DNA of 64,000 nt, from assembly GCA_021904315.1 (NCBI GenBank), contig CM038910.1, positions 11,842,001 to 11,906,000 on the forward strand, written 5' to 3'. The notes under the pieces were generated by a model, which worked only from the letters and a program-made list of their open reading frames with translations, did not search any database and was not told the origin of the DNA. This DNA comes from Sphagnum magellanicum (lineage: Eukaryota > Streptophyta > Sphagnopsida > Sphagnales > Sphagnaceae). This document shows positions 1 to 9,429 of the stretch, one piece after another. Both the position numbers and the translations under genes were made by a program. Each line of letters starts with the position of its first letter. Positions within the stretch are counted from its first letter, which is position 1.

Positions 1-483
1 TGGGTGTGCAGGGGTGTGCGCACAGCCATATATCACAGGTATGGACACAATAAGCTGTTCTATTTACGGCGCCAGAGGGCAGAGGGCTATCAAGAAGAGC
101 TCCTTAGATCCATCTTTTGTCTGTGCCCATTAGGTTGGGCACCATGGAGCCCCCGGATTGTGGAGTCCGTAGTATTTGGGTGTGTGCCTGTCATCATCGC
201 CGACAACATAGCCCTGCCATACTCACATGTACTAAACTGGAGTTCCATCTCACTGACAGTCAGGGAGGCAGATGTCCCCAGATTGGCCAAAATTCTCTTA
301 CATGTAGCAGCCACCAACCTTAGTGCAATACAAAAAAATCTATGGAGGGCAGAGAATAGAAGGGCACTGCTCTTCTTAGAGCCCCTTCATACCGGGGATG
401 CTACCTGGCACCTGTTGGATCTTTTGTCTAGGAAAATTGGGCGGTCTCATGTTGCCAGATCCCCAATCACCACCAAGAAATGA
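1..483 (+). CDS. FRA8/IRX7-like GT47 glucuronoxylan glycosyltransferase, last exon (5' part outside window)
   Basis: This is the C-terminal ~155 residues of an exostosin-family (GT47) glycosyltransferase, ending at TGA 481-483. The segment FCLCPLGWAPWSPRIVES, followed by GCVPVIIAD and later DHVAATNLS-type and GDATW motifs (here LHVAATNLSAIQKNLW and GDATWHLLDLL), is the signature of the FRA8/F8H/IRX7 clade. These are Golgi type II membrane enzymes needed to make the reducing-end sequence of glucuronoxylan in secondary walls. Family members are about 400-450 residues, so roughly the first two thirds lie upstream of the window. Frame is open to base 1. A good acceptor (TGTGCAG, ending at base 11) suggests the exon really begins at 12, just before the VRTAIYHRYG segment that is conserved in the family. 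No stop or frameshift is seen. IRX10-like GT47 is less likely because of the C-terminal GDATW motif. Confidence 0.85.
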   Translation, partial: WVCRGVRTAIYHRYGHNKLFYLRRQRAEGYQEELLRSIFCLCPLGWAPWSPRIVESVVFGCVPVIIADNIALPYSHVLNWSSISLTVREADVPRLAKILLHVAATNLSAIQKNLWRAENRRALLFLEPLHTGDATWHLLDLLSRKIGRSHVARSPITTKK

Positions 484-789
484 GCACAGTGGTGGCAATT
501 CCAATTTACATGATTATTGAATGTTTGGAAATTCAAAAACTGTACAATTGTCACACGGGTCCTGTACCCACTGATCTCAAAGAAGCTGCTAACATAAAAT
601 TTAGCTGGCAAATTGCATTGATTGAAGAGAGTTGCTTTCATAGAATTGATCAAACAGTCAGTTTTTAACTCTTGAATTTTGCTGGAATTTCAATCCTTCC
701 AACTTGTTATTCATTCTAAGGGTGCATAGTGCATACCCATCAGGAATTCTCATGTAAGCTCCTCACCTATGTTTTCTGCTTTTGTTTGG

Positions 790-1120
790 ATAACCTGCAT
801 GTTGCACTGATTTTTCTTTTCTGTTGACTTGAGGGTGGAACAAAGATCTAAACCATAAAGCAGCTTGTTCAGGCACGAAACCATACTCCAAGATCTTCAG
901 CTGGGTGATGTAGAGTGTGAGAGCTGCTTCTGAATGTGCAAAATCAAATGAGTGGTACTTGCAAGGAATTTTCTCTATGTTGAGGGTGAAGACAAGGCCC
1001 TGAAAGTGGGAAGCACCTCTTTTGGGCATAAACCATATTCGAAAACCTTGCTGGGTGTTGGGGAGTGTCACAGCTATTTTGTAATGTGTAAATTCTTCAT
1101 GTGAAAAACCATGTGCTTTG
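790..1120 (-). repeat. Diverged tandem duplication inside an antisense ORF
   Basis: Two adjacent copies of a ~140-150 bp unit are visible, one around 868-960 and one around 1022-1105. Each begins with a GGCA(C/T)-AAACCATA(C/T)TC block, then GCTGGGTG and AGTGT(G/C)A(G/C)AGCT blocks at the same spacing. On the minus strand both copies lie in one open frame (763-1149), giving a repeated pattern of a hydrophobic strand followed by GF-W/F-PE/PK and a second aromatic stretch. I do not recognise the product. It may be an exon of a decayed gene or a chance open frame over a duplication. Confidence 0.4.
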
Positions 1121-1234
1121 AAAAGTAAAAGAATTTTTCTTTGGCACAAAAAACAACTTCCAAAATCTTTGACTCAATTTTGTGGAGTAACAACAGAATT
1201 CCACAAGCCCACAAGAATGGAAAGCCTATCTAAC

Positions 1235-1467
1235 CTCCTCCTGCTATATCTTGAAGGCCATCAGTGAGATCTTCAGGAATTAGTACACCAACATCCACCA
1301 TTTCCATAATGATGTTAATTGCCTCATCTTTCTCCCCCAGCCTCACATGCAGTCTCCCAGCTTCCAAATACATCTTGCTGCAGTTCAGCACAATATTCTT
1401 GCAATCAATAGACAATAGTGATGGCTCTTCCAGTGTGAAATTCAAACAGACACCACCCAACATTTTC
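1235..1467 (-). pseudogene. Exon-like antisense fragment with TPR-like helix
   Basis: On the minus strand this stretch is open and flanked by an acceptor-like CCTATGTAG and a donor-like GAG/GTTAG. The peptide includes MYLEAGRLHVRLGEKDEAI, which has the spacing of a tetratricopeptide helix pair (small residue, then G-x-x-x-x-A), and is followed by an acidic tail. Only this one repeat-like unit is present and no neighbouring exons are recognisable. It could be an exon of an unidentified TPR-containing gene, a relic, or chance. No function is assigned. Confidence 0.3.
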
Positions 1468-2111
1468 TACATAGGCAAATCTTGAGTGCATGAAGGATGT
1501 ATAATTTGGTGAAATAACATGCAGGAAAGTGTCCAGCATATAGATTGAGGTTCTGAAGACGATAACTATGTTGGAAGCTATAACATTCAGATAGCTATGT
1601 TGGAAACTGCATCCCATTTGTCATCTCTTTGTCAATTCCTGATGTGAACCTCATAATGCAAGGAATTCTGACAAACCCAATTTCAGACAGTTCCTTGTCC
1701 AACAGACCACCCTGTCCAGACTCCTCCAAATACCAACTTCTCTAGGAAATTTCTTGCTAGCTGCTGTGGGCTCCCTTCACTCGTGCCTTTGTGATTCATC
1801 TTAGCATCATATCACCATCGTACACAACCAAACAATGTCCATTAAATATGTTCTGAATTTTTGTTATTTGATATTTCATTTTGAAAGACCTTCTGGCAGA
1901 ATTGAGGTGAAATCATTTCAAAATGTTTTAAACGTTGATAACCAATTTTTTATTGAAATTTCACTTGGTGTGTAGCATGCGTGCATGCACAACTGTTTCT
2001 ACTTCCAATGATCTTCAATTGGAACATGTTGGTAAATAATTATGATATTATGACAAATTTGAGAACATGATAGAATAGAATGAACCAGTGTTGTCCAGTT
2101 ATAAAGTTTTA

Positions 2112-2673
2112 CTAGTGTGAACCCGGTGCATAATGCACCCGTCGAGCAAAAAAAAAAAAAAAGGTCCGGGCAGTTTAACTGACACAGAAAACAAAATCCA
2201 TCAAAAAAAAAAAAAAAAAAAAGGTCCGGGCAGTTTAACTAACACAGAAAACAAAACCCCCAAAAAGAAAAAAAAAAAAAAAGGTCCGGGCAATTTAACT
2301 GACACAGAAAACAAAACCCAAAAAAAAGGTCCGGGCAGTTTAACTGACACAGAAAACAGAACCCCAAAAAAAAAAAAAAAAGTCCGGGCAGTTTAACTGA
2401 CATAGAAAACAAAACCAAAAAAAAAAAAAACCAAACAAAGGTCCGGGCAGTGCCCGGAAACTGCCCGGACAGACGGACGGACAGATAGACAGACGACGCG
2501 GCAAGAGGCACAAACGATTTTTTGTGGGGGATTTTTAGTTTGCAGAATCCGACTGTCCGGGCCGATTTCCGGTCTCGGAATCCGACTGTCCGGGTTGGTT
2601 CCGCCAGTCAATTAAAACGCGGAACCGTCGTCGGACGCACAGACAGACACCACTGTTGTAATTATATATAAGA
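2112..2673 (-). mobile_element. Non-autonomous Helitron nested in the hAT element
   Basis: Read on the minus strand, the segment starts with TCTTATATATAATTA and ends with a hairpin (GGTGCA-TTA-TGCACC), nine bases, then CTAG. It is bordered by A on the 5' side (2674) and T on the 3' side (2111). TC at the 5' end, a short GC-rich 3' hairpin, CTRR at the 3' end and insertion between A and T without duplication are the defining Helitron features. At 562 bp it has no Rep/helicase gene. I count 31 CpG dinucleotides, whereas the hAT sequence on either side has almost none, which implies recent insertion or escape from deamination. The interior has a poly-A-linked tandem array and repeated CCGACTGTCCGGG words. 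Confidence 0.8.
2146..2475. repeat. Poly-A-linked ~46-60 bp tandem repeat (5 copies plus a partial)
   Basis: Five copies of a unit built from GGTCCGGGCAGTTTAACTGA, then CACAGAAAACAAAACC and a variable A-rich tract, start near 2163, 2223, 2283, 2328 and 2382. A sixth partial copy at about 2440 keeps only GGTCCGGGCAGT and runs into a CCGGGCAGT/ACTGCCCGG inverted pair. Periods are about 60, 60, 46, 54 and 57; the A-tract length explains the differences. The lysine-rich open frame over it is a translation of the repeat. Confidence 0.85.
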
Positions 2674-3111
2674 TAGCTATCCTGTGGATAGCTATAAAGA
2701 TTTTTTTCATTTTCTTTTACAAAGAAGGATATGTATTCCAAAAAATAATTCAATTAATTATAGTAGCCAATTACACATTTATTTTCTTAAAAATTCCCTT
2801 ACCGGTTATCTATATGTTGGTTTTCAAATTTCAAAACATGGTGAATATGCATTAAAGATATGCATATCAAAATTTCAATTCTATTACTTAATTAAAAAAA
2901 CTTACAATAGGAGCCTAGCTTTCCAAAACAAAAGTAACATGAACAAATTCAAACAAAATCAAAGTAACTTGTGGGGGAATTGAACCGCAATTTTAAAGAA
3001 CTTTGCCTAAGTGTAGCACAAGCTCCTTGCCCCACCCACACAAAACACAAACCCAGCCCAGCCCCATAAAATTAATCACCATCAACCTCCAATTCTTCAA
3101 AAAAAATTATG

Positions 3112-5873
3112 TTATTCAATTAAATTATAGTTCTCTTTTGCCAAAGACTCTTTTGCTTTCAAGTATGGCTTGAAGTTTGAATTTGGCTTCCAATTGGCAC
3201 GCAAGTCATCAGGCCAATTCTTCACCATAGTAATAATCCGATCCATATTCTCCACTTGCAAACAGTAGTGCCTTAAAGGTGTCAACAACCCTACAAGACT
3301 GAAAACATATTCAATTTCTATTTGTGAACCCGAGATTCCAAGAATTTGTTTTGCAAAGAAACCCACATTTGGAAATTGGCCTTCATGCAACTGCCACCAA
3401 GTTAATGGATCTACACATGCAAATGAAGGAATAGAAAGCCTCATAAATAAAGATAATTCCCCAATGATTAGTGCTCGAGAAGATTCTTCAATTGAAGCCC
3501 CAACCCCAAACCAGTTTCTTCAAGTTTTGGTCCTACAACATAAATTGCTACAATAGCATATGTACCAACAACAAGGTTTAGCCAATCAAAGCATACCATC
3601 AAAAGAGGAACAACCACCTTGACATCATATTTAGATGCCAATCATATTGCATTCCCACATCCCACCAAATTTTCCATTATGTGTAATGCCTTTAAATGAG
3701 GATCTAACATGATAACCATCATGTTGTGAACTTGCTTCACATCAAAAGACCTCATAAACTCCAATAGGGTGAAAGCACACCACGGTGGTACATTTTGGGC
3801 AAGAAAATGTACTCGTTTTTTAGTACACTTTGAATATTTGAAGGGCAAATTTTTTTTCATTTCATCTAGTATTTTGAAAAACATTGAAAATGGATTTTTG
3901 ACACAAATCATCCCTCAGAATTCTATTATCTTTCAAATGATAATGTTTTCTCAAAAAACTTTTATGTATTCACACACTTATGTTTGTTTGAATGAAAAAC
4001 CTCGTCCAAATGTTTTTTATGAAATCACATGAATGGAACTCTTCATATAGAATTGAGATGACACAATGAATTCATATGTAATGTATGATCGAATATTTCG
4101 TCAAATTTAATAATTGTTTGAATGGTTTTTGAAGCATATTTGCACTTTGCAATATATCGCTACGGTTACAACTTTTTCACTAATATATTTCTTAATCATT
4201 TAATATCAATTTCAAAATGGGAATTTTTTTTTACAATCTTATTCTTTGGGTTTTGAACTACCTTATTCCAAGTATTATTTGTAAAAAAATGTTTCAATAT
4301 TAACTTGGTAGAAGTTCAAATACATGCAGTTTCAAAAAATAGTATTTGTGACAACAATTTTTGACCACCGTAATGTGCTTTCACCCAAAAAATGTTTGAT
4401 TACCTTTATTACTTCTAGCCGCATATTTTTGTGCAAAAGGCAGATCTCTACCTCAAACAAATCAAATATTTCAGGCCTAATAGAAAACTCCAACAATTGA
4501 GCTTCCATTTCCATAGTGAAGGTAATGGTTATTGTCAAGGCATCTAACAACAACCAATGGCCCCTACTTTGATTCATCACACAGGCAAATACAATAAGAT
4601 TCAAAGTAGAGGTGATTGCCTCAGCAATAACCCACATTTGGGCTTTAGGTATTATTTGTTATAAAGCAACAGACTTTTACTTGCCATAACAAAAAACTAT
4701 GGCATTCTTAAACTCAAGGGTTTCTTCAAACATGATGACTTTGTTGGTGAATCTGGTTTTCACAGGGTCTTCAATTTTCAATGTTGCATGCCACTTTCAG
4801 AACAAGCCCACTCCCATTCTTGCCTTCTTTTCCCGGACTTTTTACTCCATGTAATGGTTTTTTGTAAACCACTTTGAACTTCTTTCACACTAACCTTTCT
4901 CAACCCAATAGAAACTTTTTCATCATTTGTTGCATACTAACAAGCCTTGGACATCACATGCTCAAAGTATGTGCCTTCGTAAACCCTAAGAATCTTTAAA
5001 GGTTCACAATCAATGATGGAATGCAAAACTACTCCATAGTAAAAAGATTTGCACTTTCATCTTTTACGAATGCAATAACTCAGTGTAATAAACCAAATTT
5101 CTCCAACGAAACTTGTAGTTGTACAACCATTGATTGTCCAATTGTTTCATTCACTTCAAATAACCCCACAGTAATATGCATGGGCACCCAATTGTCACTC
5201 AAGAAATTGATAACCAAAACAAAAATATCGACCCGGCTACGAGACATCCATAAAGTAAAAGTAATAGAAACCACTATTGTTAATGTAAGATTTGGCAAAA
5301 CATGATGGTTCATGGTCTTCTTGACCATGGTTGGCACCACTTCTTCCACAAAAGAAGATCGAAAAGGAAATAATGCATGGGGGCTTTGGTGTAAAACTAA
5401 CCTTCGAAGCTAAACATTCTCACAAGTTGATAAGGGCCTATAACCCTTACAAATATACAGGACCAAATCCTCCAAAAACTATTGTTGTTGTTCATCAATT
5501 TTTTGTAAGGGTTTGTGGCACCAAAAATGAAATAATTACACAAACAAATGTAGTTTTTTTTTTCCCTTAATTGTTGAACATGAGCAACATATTTTGCCAC
5601 CTTCTCACTAAGTTGTTATTTCCTTTGCGCAAATAACCTTGGATGTGCAGTTTGCATATGAATAATCATAGGAGTAATACCATTTATCTTGCTATACTTA
5701 ATTAAACCCTTGCGGAGTGTAGATCTTTGAACTAAAACATCACTAAATGTTTGTTCAAATTTGCAAATTATGCACCAGAACACTTGTGGTTTCACCAAAT
5801 CCACCAACAAACCATCATTGATAGCAAAAAATCCCCAACATATAAATAAGTGGTTGTGAGGTCTCCAAGACAC
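3112..5873 (-). pseudogene. hAT transposase, degenerate
   Basis: Pieces of one transposase lie in order on the minus strand in different frames. Around 5616-5873 is a BED-type zinc-finger remnant (CIIC, then ~30 residues later HMQTAH). Around 5080-5349 is the region before the catalytic core (FTLWMSRSRVDIFVLVINF, then FEVNETIG). 4332-4637 and 3642-3911 are core and insertion-domain remnants (VIMLDPHLKAL). 3112-3444 is the C-terminal hATC dimerisation domain (DPLTWWQLHEGQFPNVG and SGSQIEIEYVFSLVG). hAT transposases cut and paste DNA in the nucleus. Several stops and frameshifts separate the pieces, so it cannot make active protein. Position and strand fit the element bounded at 2086 and 7680. 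Confidence 0.8.
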
Positions 5874-6104
5874 AGCTTATGCTTCTACAACAGCAAGTTG
5901 TGAAGCATCAACATCTGAGATGTTAGGAGCTTATAAATGCACATTTTCAATATCTAAGATGAATGAAAATGGCACATAAACAAGGGCAAAAGTCGGCATA
6001 TGAACAAGGGTAGCTAAAAGCATATGAGGAAAGGAAGTTGATGGAGTATTTTCATCAACTCCACCCACACTCTCAACATAATATCACCCCTCAACCATTG
6101 CAAC

Positions 6105-7010
6105 CTAAACACAAAACATAAATAATGCATTAACTATGACAAGAACAATGACCTAAAAACCCTAAACTTAAAAACAAAAGGATGGAGATTAAATTGGAAG
6201 CTTACTTTTGTTAGCAGCTACACTACTACATAAGATTATTGAATAGCAAAACATGCATCCAATGAATGCACTTGCAATTAGCAAATGTAAAGGAACCAAC
6301 GAATAGTAAGCAATTTGAAAGAAACTACTAACCAAAACGCAAACGAACAATTTTGCAATTCATCAACAAGTTGTCATGTTCGTCCAGCAAGTATGCATAG
6401 AACAAAGGTTTTAGTTTGTCCAGCAACTATGCATAATAACTATGCACAGAAACAAAACAAAGGTCCTAGTTCATCTAGCAATTATGCACAACAACAAAAC
6501 AAAGAACACAAAACATAGACAATGCATTAACTAAAACAAGAACAATGCCCTAGAAACCCTAAACCTACAAACAAAAGAATGGAGATAAAGTTGGGAGCTT
6601 ACCTCTATTAGCAACTACACTATTATTGAATTATTGAAGTAAAAGATTATTGAATAGCAAAAACACATCCAATGAATGCCACTTGTAACCAATGAACATC
6701 TAGGAACCAGTGAACACCAAGTAACAAAAGAAATTATTGACCAAAACATAGATGACCAATTCTACAGTTCATCAACAAGTTGTCATATTCGTCCAACAAG
6801 TATGCACAAAACAAAGGTTCTAGTTCGTCCAACAACTATGCATAACAACTTTACACATAAACAAAACAAAGAACACAAAACATAAATAGTGCATTAACTA
6901 AAACAAGAACAATGCCTTAAAAACCTTAAACTTAAGGACAAAAAAAATGGAGATGAAGTTGGAAGCTTACCTTTGTTAGTAGTCTACCTCTATTGGTTTC
7001 TATTGACATA
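6105..7010. repeat. Tandem repeat of ~365-397 bp inside the hAT element (two and a part copies)
   Basis: Copies start at ACACAAAACATAAATAATG-like words near 6110, 6507 and 6872. Each contains AACCCTAAACTTA, GGAGAT(T/G)AA(A/G)TTGG, AGCTTAC, TTGTTAGCA and a GAATAGCAA block, and the third stops at about 7010. Within each unit is a smaller repeat of (TTTAGTT)(T/C)GTCCAGCAACTATGCA, which also occurs beyond the array at about 7015-7110. The two ~68-codon open frames here (6315-6518, 6676-6885) are translations of this repeat and resemble each other only for that reason. Such arrays near transposase 5' ends often hold subterminal binding sites. Confidence 0.75.
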
Positions 7011-7688
7011 GGTCCCAATTCATCCAGCAACAATGCATATAAACAACCAAGCTTGTTCGACGATGATGCACAGAAACAACAAACAACTGAGCTCATCCAA
7101 CATCAATACATAAACAACTAAGTTCAAGCTCTCAGAACTCGAAAGCAAGCAAGCAACCGCCAACCTCTCATGTAGCAAGCTTTCACAACAAGCTCTCTCA
7201 ATGAGCTGTAACCAGTGTTGCAAGAATACTCTTGAACAAAAAACCTAAACAAAAACTGGAAGCGCAAACTTCCAAAGTGCACAAAATTTTTTAATGAAAC
7301 TTGCAAACTTAAAATCTAGGTTCACATCAAGCTCTAAGCATCATCGTCAAGTGCAAAAGCAAAGAACCAAAGAGAAACATGGCTAAAAGGAGAATGCGAT
7401 GGGTTCATGTTTCTAACTATTACCTACAAACCCTAAATGAACTAAACCCTAAATTCATATCAGGCATTTTTAAAACTCTAATTGGCCAGATATGGTTATG
7501 TATTAAAGGTTTTTGAACCAGATATGGTTACACATTGGATGTGTACATAGCATACATCCGGGGGTGGTGGTGTATACTGCCGGACATCCAAAACTTCAAA
7601 ATTTCTGGATATGGATTCATCCATATCTGGTGACTATCTGGATGCATAACCGGATTTTAATATATATCCAGCCAACACTGGAATGAAC

Positions 7689-9303
7689 CTAGGAAACTGA
7701 AAGCTATCATTAGATAATTAAGCAGGGCAATGGTTAACCTTATTTTGGGTTTAACCTGACAGTTGGTTATAAGAGCTATTGGGATTTGGTTGGGAAGATC
7801 AAATGCCACTGAATCCATTAACAAGGGTCAGTTGTTCTAGAGCCCTATTAAGTACTGCCTTGTTTGTCAAGGTTGTTAAGATATAGGTGATTTTTTGACA
7901 AGGTCATTGGTTCAATTTGGTGATTACATTTTGTTCAAGAGGGCCAAATTCTGGCTACAGAGGGTTGAATCCTTGCAAATTACTGGCTACAAGCAATTCA
8001 AACTGGAGAAGTTAAGGCTATTTTAGGAGAGTATGAGCTCGGTTTGCATATGTAGAAAGTTCTCAAGTTTTGACTTTGATTTTTGTTGTTTGAAGAAGTA
8101 AAAAGAGGGAGGTCTGGGGAGGAAAAATGCTTAGGTGATTGTAGAATTTGCTTAGGGTTTTGGGAGTTCTTAGTGGGTTGAAGCTAACTTTTGTAGTTGG
8201 ATTTTTGGTTGGTTGAAGTAAAGGTATGAGGAGGTGATTGTGGGTATGTGGAGTATGTAGGAGTTAGAATGACTGTGTCTTCTATGGAGCTTGTTGGTGT
8301 GTGTGCATTGAAGTAAATAGCAATAGAGGTATGAGAAAAGATAGAGGTTTGAAGAGGCTTCTGGGTTGACAGAAATCTCAACCTAAAAGCTTTTAAATCA
8401 TGAAGGCAAGGGTGATTGAACCTAATTGCAGTTGTGATGAGGTGGACTAAGTTGAAGCATGGGGTTAACTGGAATGAAGGGTAGTAAGTTTGATCCAATT
8501 GACAGCACACATGCTTAAAGATTTCACCTTATAAGGGTCATTCACCAAGGACAGAAAAGGTTTGTCTCGAGCATTTTCAACCCTTTTCAACATCTCACAA
8601 TTCCAAATTACAAGCTCCATCACACAAGTCCTAATCCAAAACATGAGAATTAGGTCCCCCCATTTAATCAAAACCCTCTCCAATAGAGGATGATTAGTTC
8701 CTACTTTCATCGTGGCCTAAAAATGCACAATTATCATTCACAAAAACCATACTACATTTTTACAAAGTCACAGACAGTTTGATATAATTTGACATAGTTG
8801 GAAGTGTACACAGCAGCCATAAGAGTGTCTGGCTGTTACAAGCTCTGTATGTTATGTATCACATTCATATATATATTCACACTAACTCTATGTAGTGACT
8901 TGGAAATTCAAACTTACTGCTTATCTTTTGTACAAACTCTTAGAGGCTTGCAGATCCCACAGATGGGCTGTATGGTCTCTTGTCTCCTGATCAGTGTGTC
9001 TACAGGAAATTTACTGAAACTCTGTTATTGGAACAGAGTACCCAACAGCCGATCCAATCTTTGGTTCTTCCAGACCTGACACAGACTTGAACTATTGAGC
9101 TCGAGAAATAAATTTCCTCGAACTTTCACTCCAGTTTCAAACCTACTAATCTACCTGAAAGACATCATATGATTCATGCCTCCAGAAGGACGTAAACACA
9201 GGTACTATCATGTATACAAAGGGATGTATCAAATAGAGCACCAGTCTACCCACAACATAAGCTGAAGGTGCTTGAACTGTGAGTAGTGGTACTACGTCAT
9301 CAG
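7689..9303. other. Intergenic region and distal 3' flank of the AP2 gene
   Basis: This runs from the hAT target duplication to the 3' end of the AP2 gene. On the minus strand about 8,760-9,300 is likely 3' UTR (moderate GC, no convincing coding frames). 7,690-8,750 has no recognisable gene or repeat. The open frames at 8184-8510 and 8465-8710 (minus) and 8798-9079 (plus) show no family motifs. Confidence 0.4.
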
Positions 9304-9429
9304 TCATGAGTGGCAATTATTGAGCATAGACAGGGTCACAGGAGCTAGAGATCCAATGATCTGAGTGGGAACAGATCTCCAAAATGATGCAACCCAGGGC
9401 TCTAATTCTTCTCTCAGCCAACCATCTGG
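9304..9429 (-). other. Coding-like extension after the AP2 gene stop codon
   Basis: In the same frame as the last AP2 exon, after TGA (9430-9432), 41 sense codons continue to a TGA at 9304-9306. The peptide is unlike random AT-rich sequence: it has three tryptophans and reads DGWLREELEPWVASFWRSVP in its first half. The stop is followed by C, the leaky context TGAC. This may be a recently truncated tail, a readthrough extension, part of an alternative exon, or chance. Confidence 0.3.

Larger units (their letters stand above)
484..2077. other. Intergenic region between GT47 gene and hAT element
   Basis: This holds the presumed 3' UTR of the GT47 gene (just after 483), then low-GC DNA with two antisense coding-like patches listed separately (790-1120 and 1235-1467). 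From about 1470 to 2077 I see nothing but unique AT-rich sequence. The last eight bases (2078-2085, GAATGAAC) are the left target-site duplication of the hAT element. Confidence 0.5.
2086..7680 (-). mobile_element. hAT-superfamily DNA transposon with perfect 8-bp target duplication
   Basis: The left end reads CAGTGTTGTCCAG and the right end, reverse-complemented, reads CAGTGTTGGCTGG, so the terminal inverted repeats match at 10 of 13 bases including the first eight. CAGTGTTG is a usual hAT terminus. Directly outside, GAATGAAC occurs at 2078-2085 and again at 7681-7688, a perfect 8-bp direct repeat, the duplication length made by hAT transposases. The element is 5,595 bp including the nested Helitron (about 5,030 without it). 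It carries a broken transposase on the minus strand and an internal tandem repeat. The last ~250 bp before the right end have several copies, in both orientations, of CCAGATATGG-like words, including the palindrome GATATGGATTCATCCATATC, as is common in hAT subterminal binding regions. Confidence 0.85.

Noticed and set aside
2133..2396. Lys-rich 87-codon ORF
   Set aside because: It is a translation of the poly-A-linked tandem repeat inside the Helitron; the frame depends on A-tract length.
2940..3030. Box-B-like GGTTCAATTCC on the minus strand, possible tRNA or SINE
   Set aside because: No box A at proper spacing, T-arm pairs poorly, no stems for a tRNA.
8798..9079. 93-codon plus-strand ORF with a hydrophobic stretch
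   Set aside because: It overlaps the probable 3' UTR of the AP2 gene on the other strand and has no domain or promoter context.
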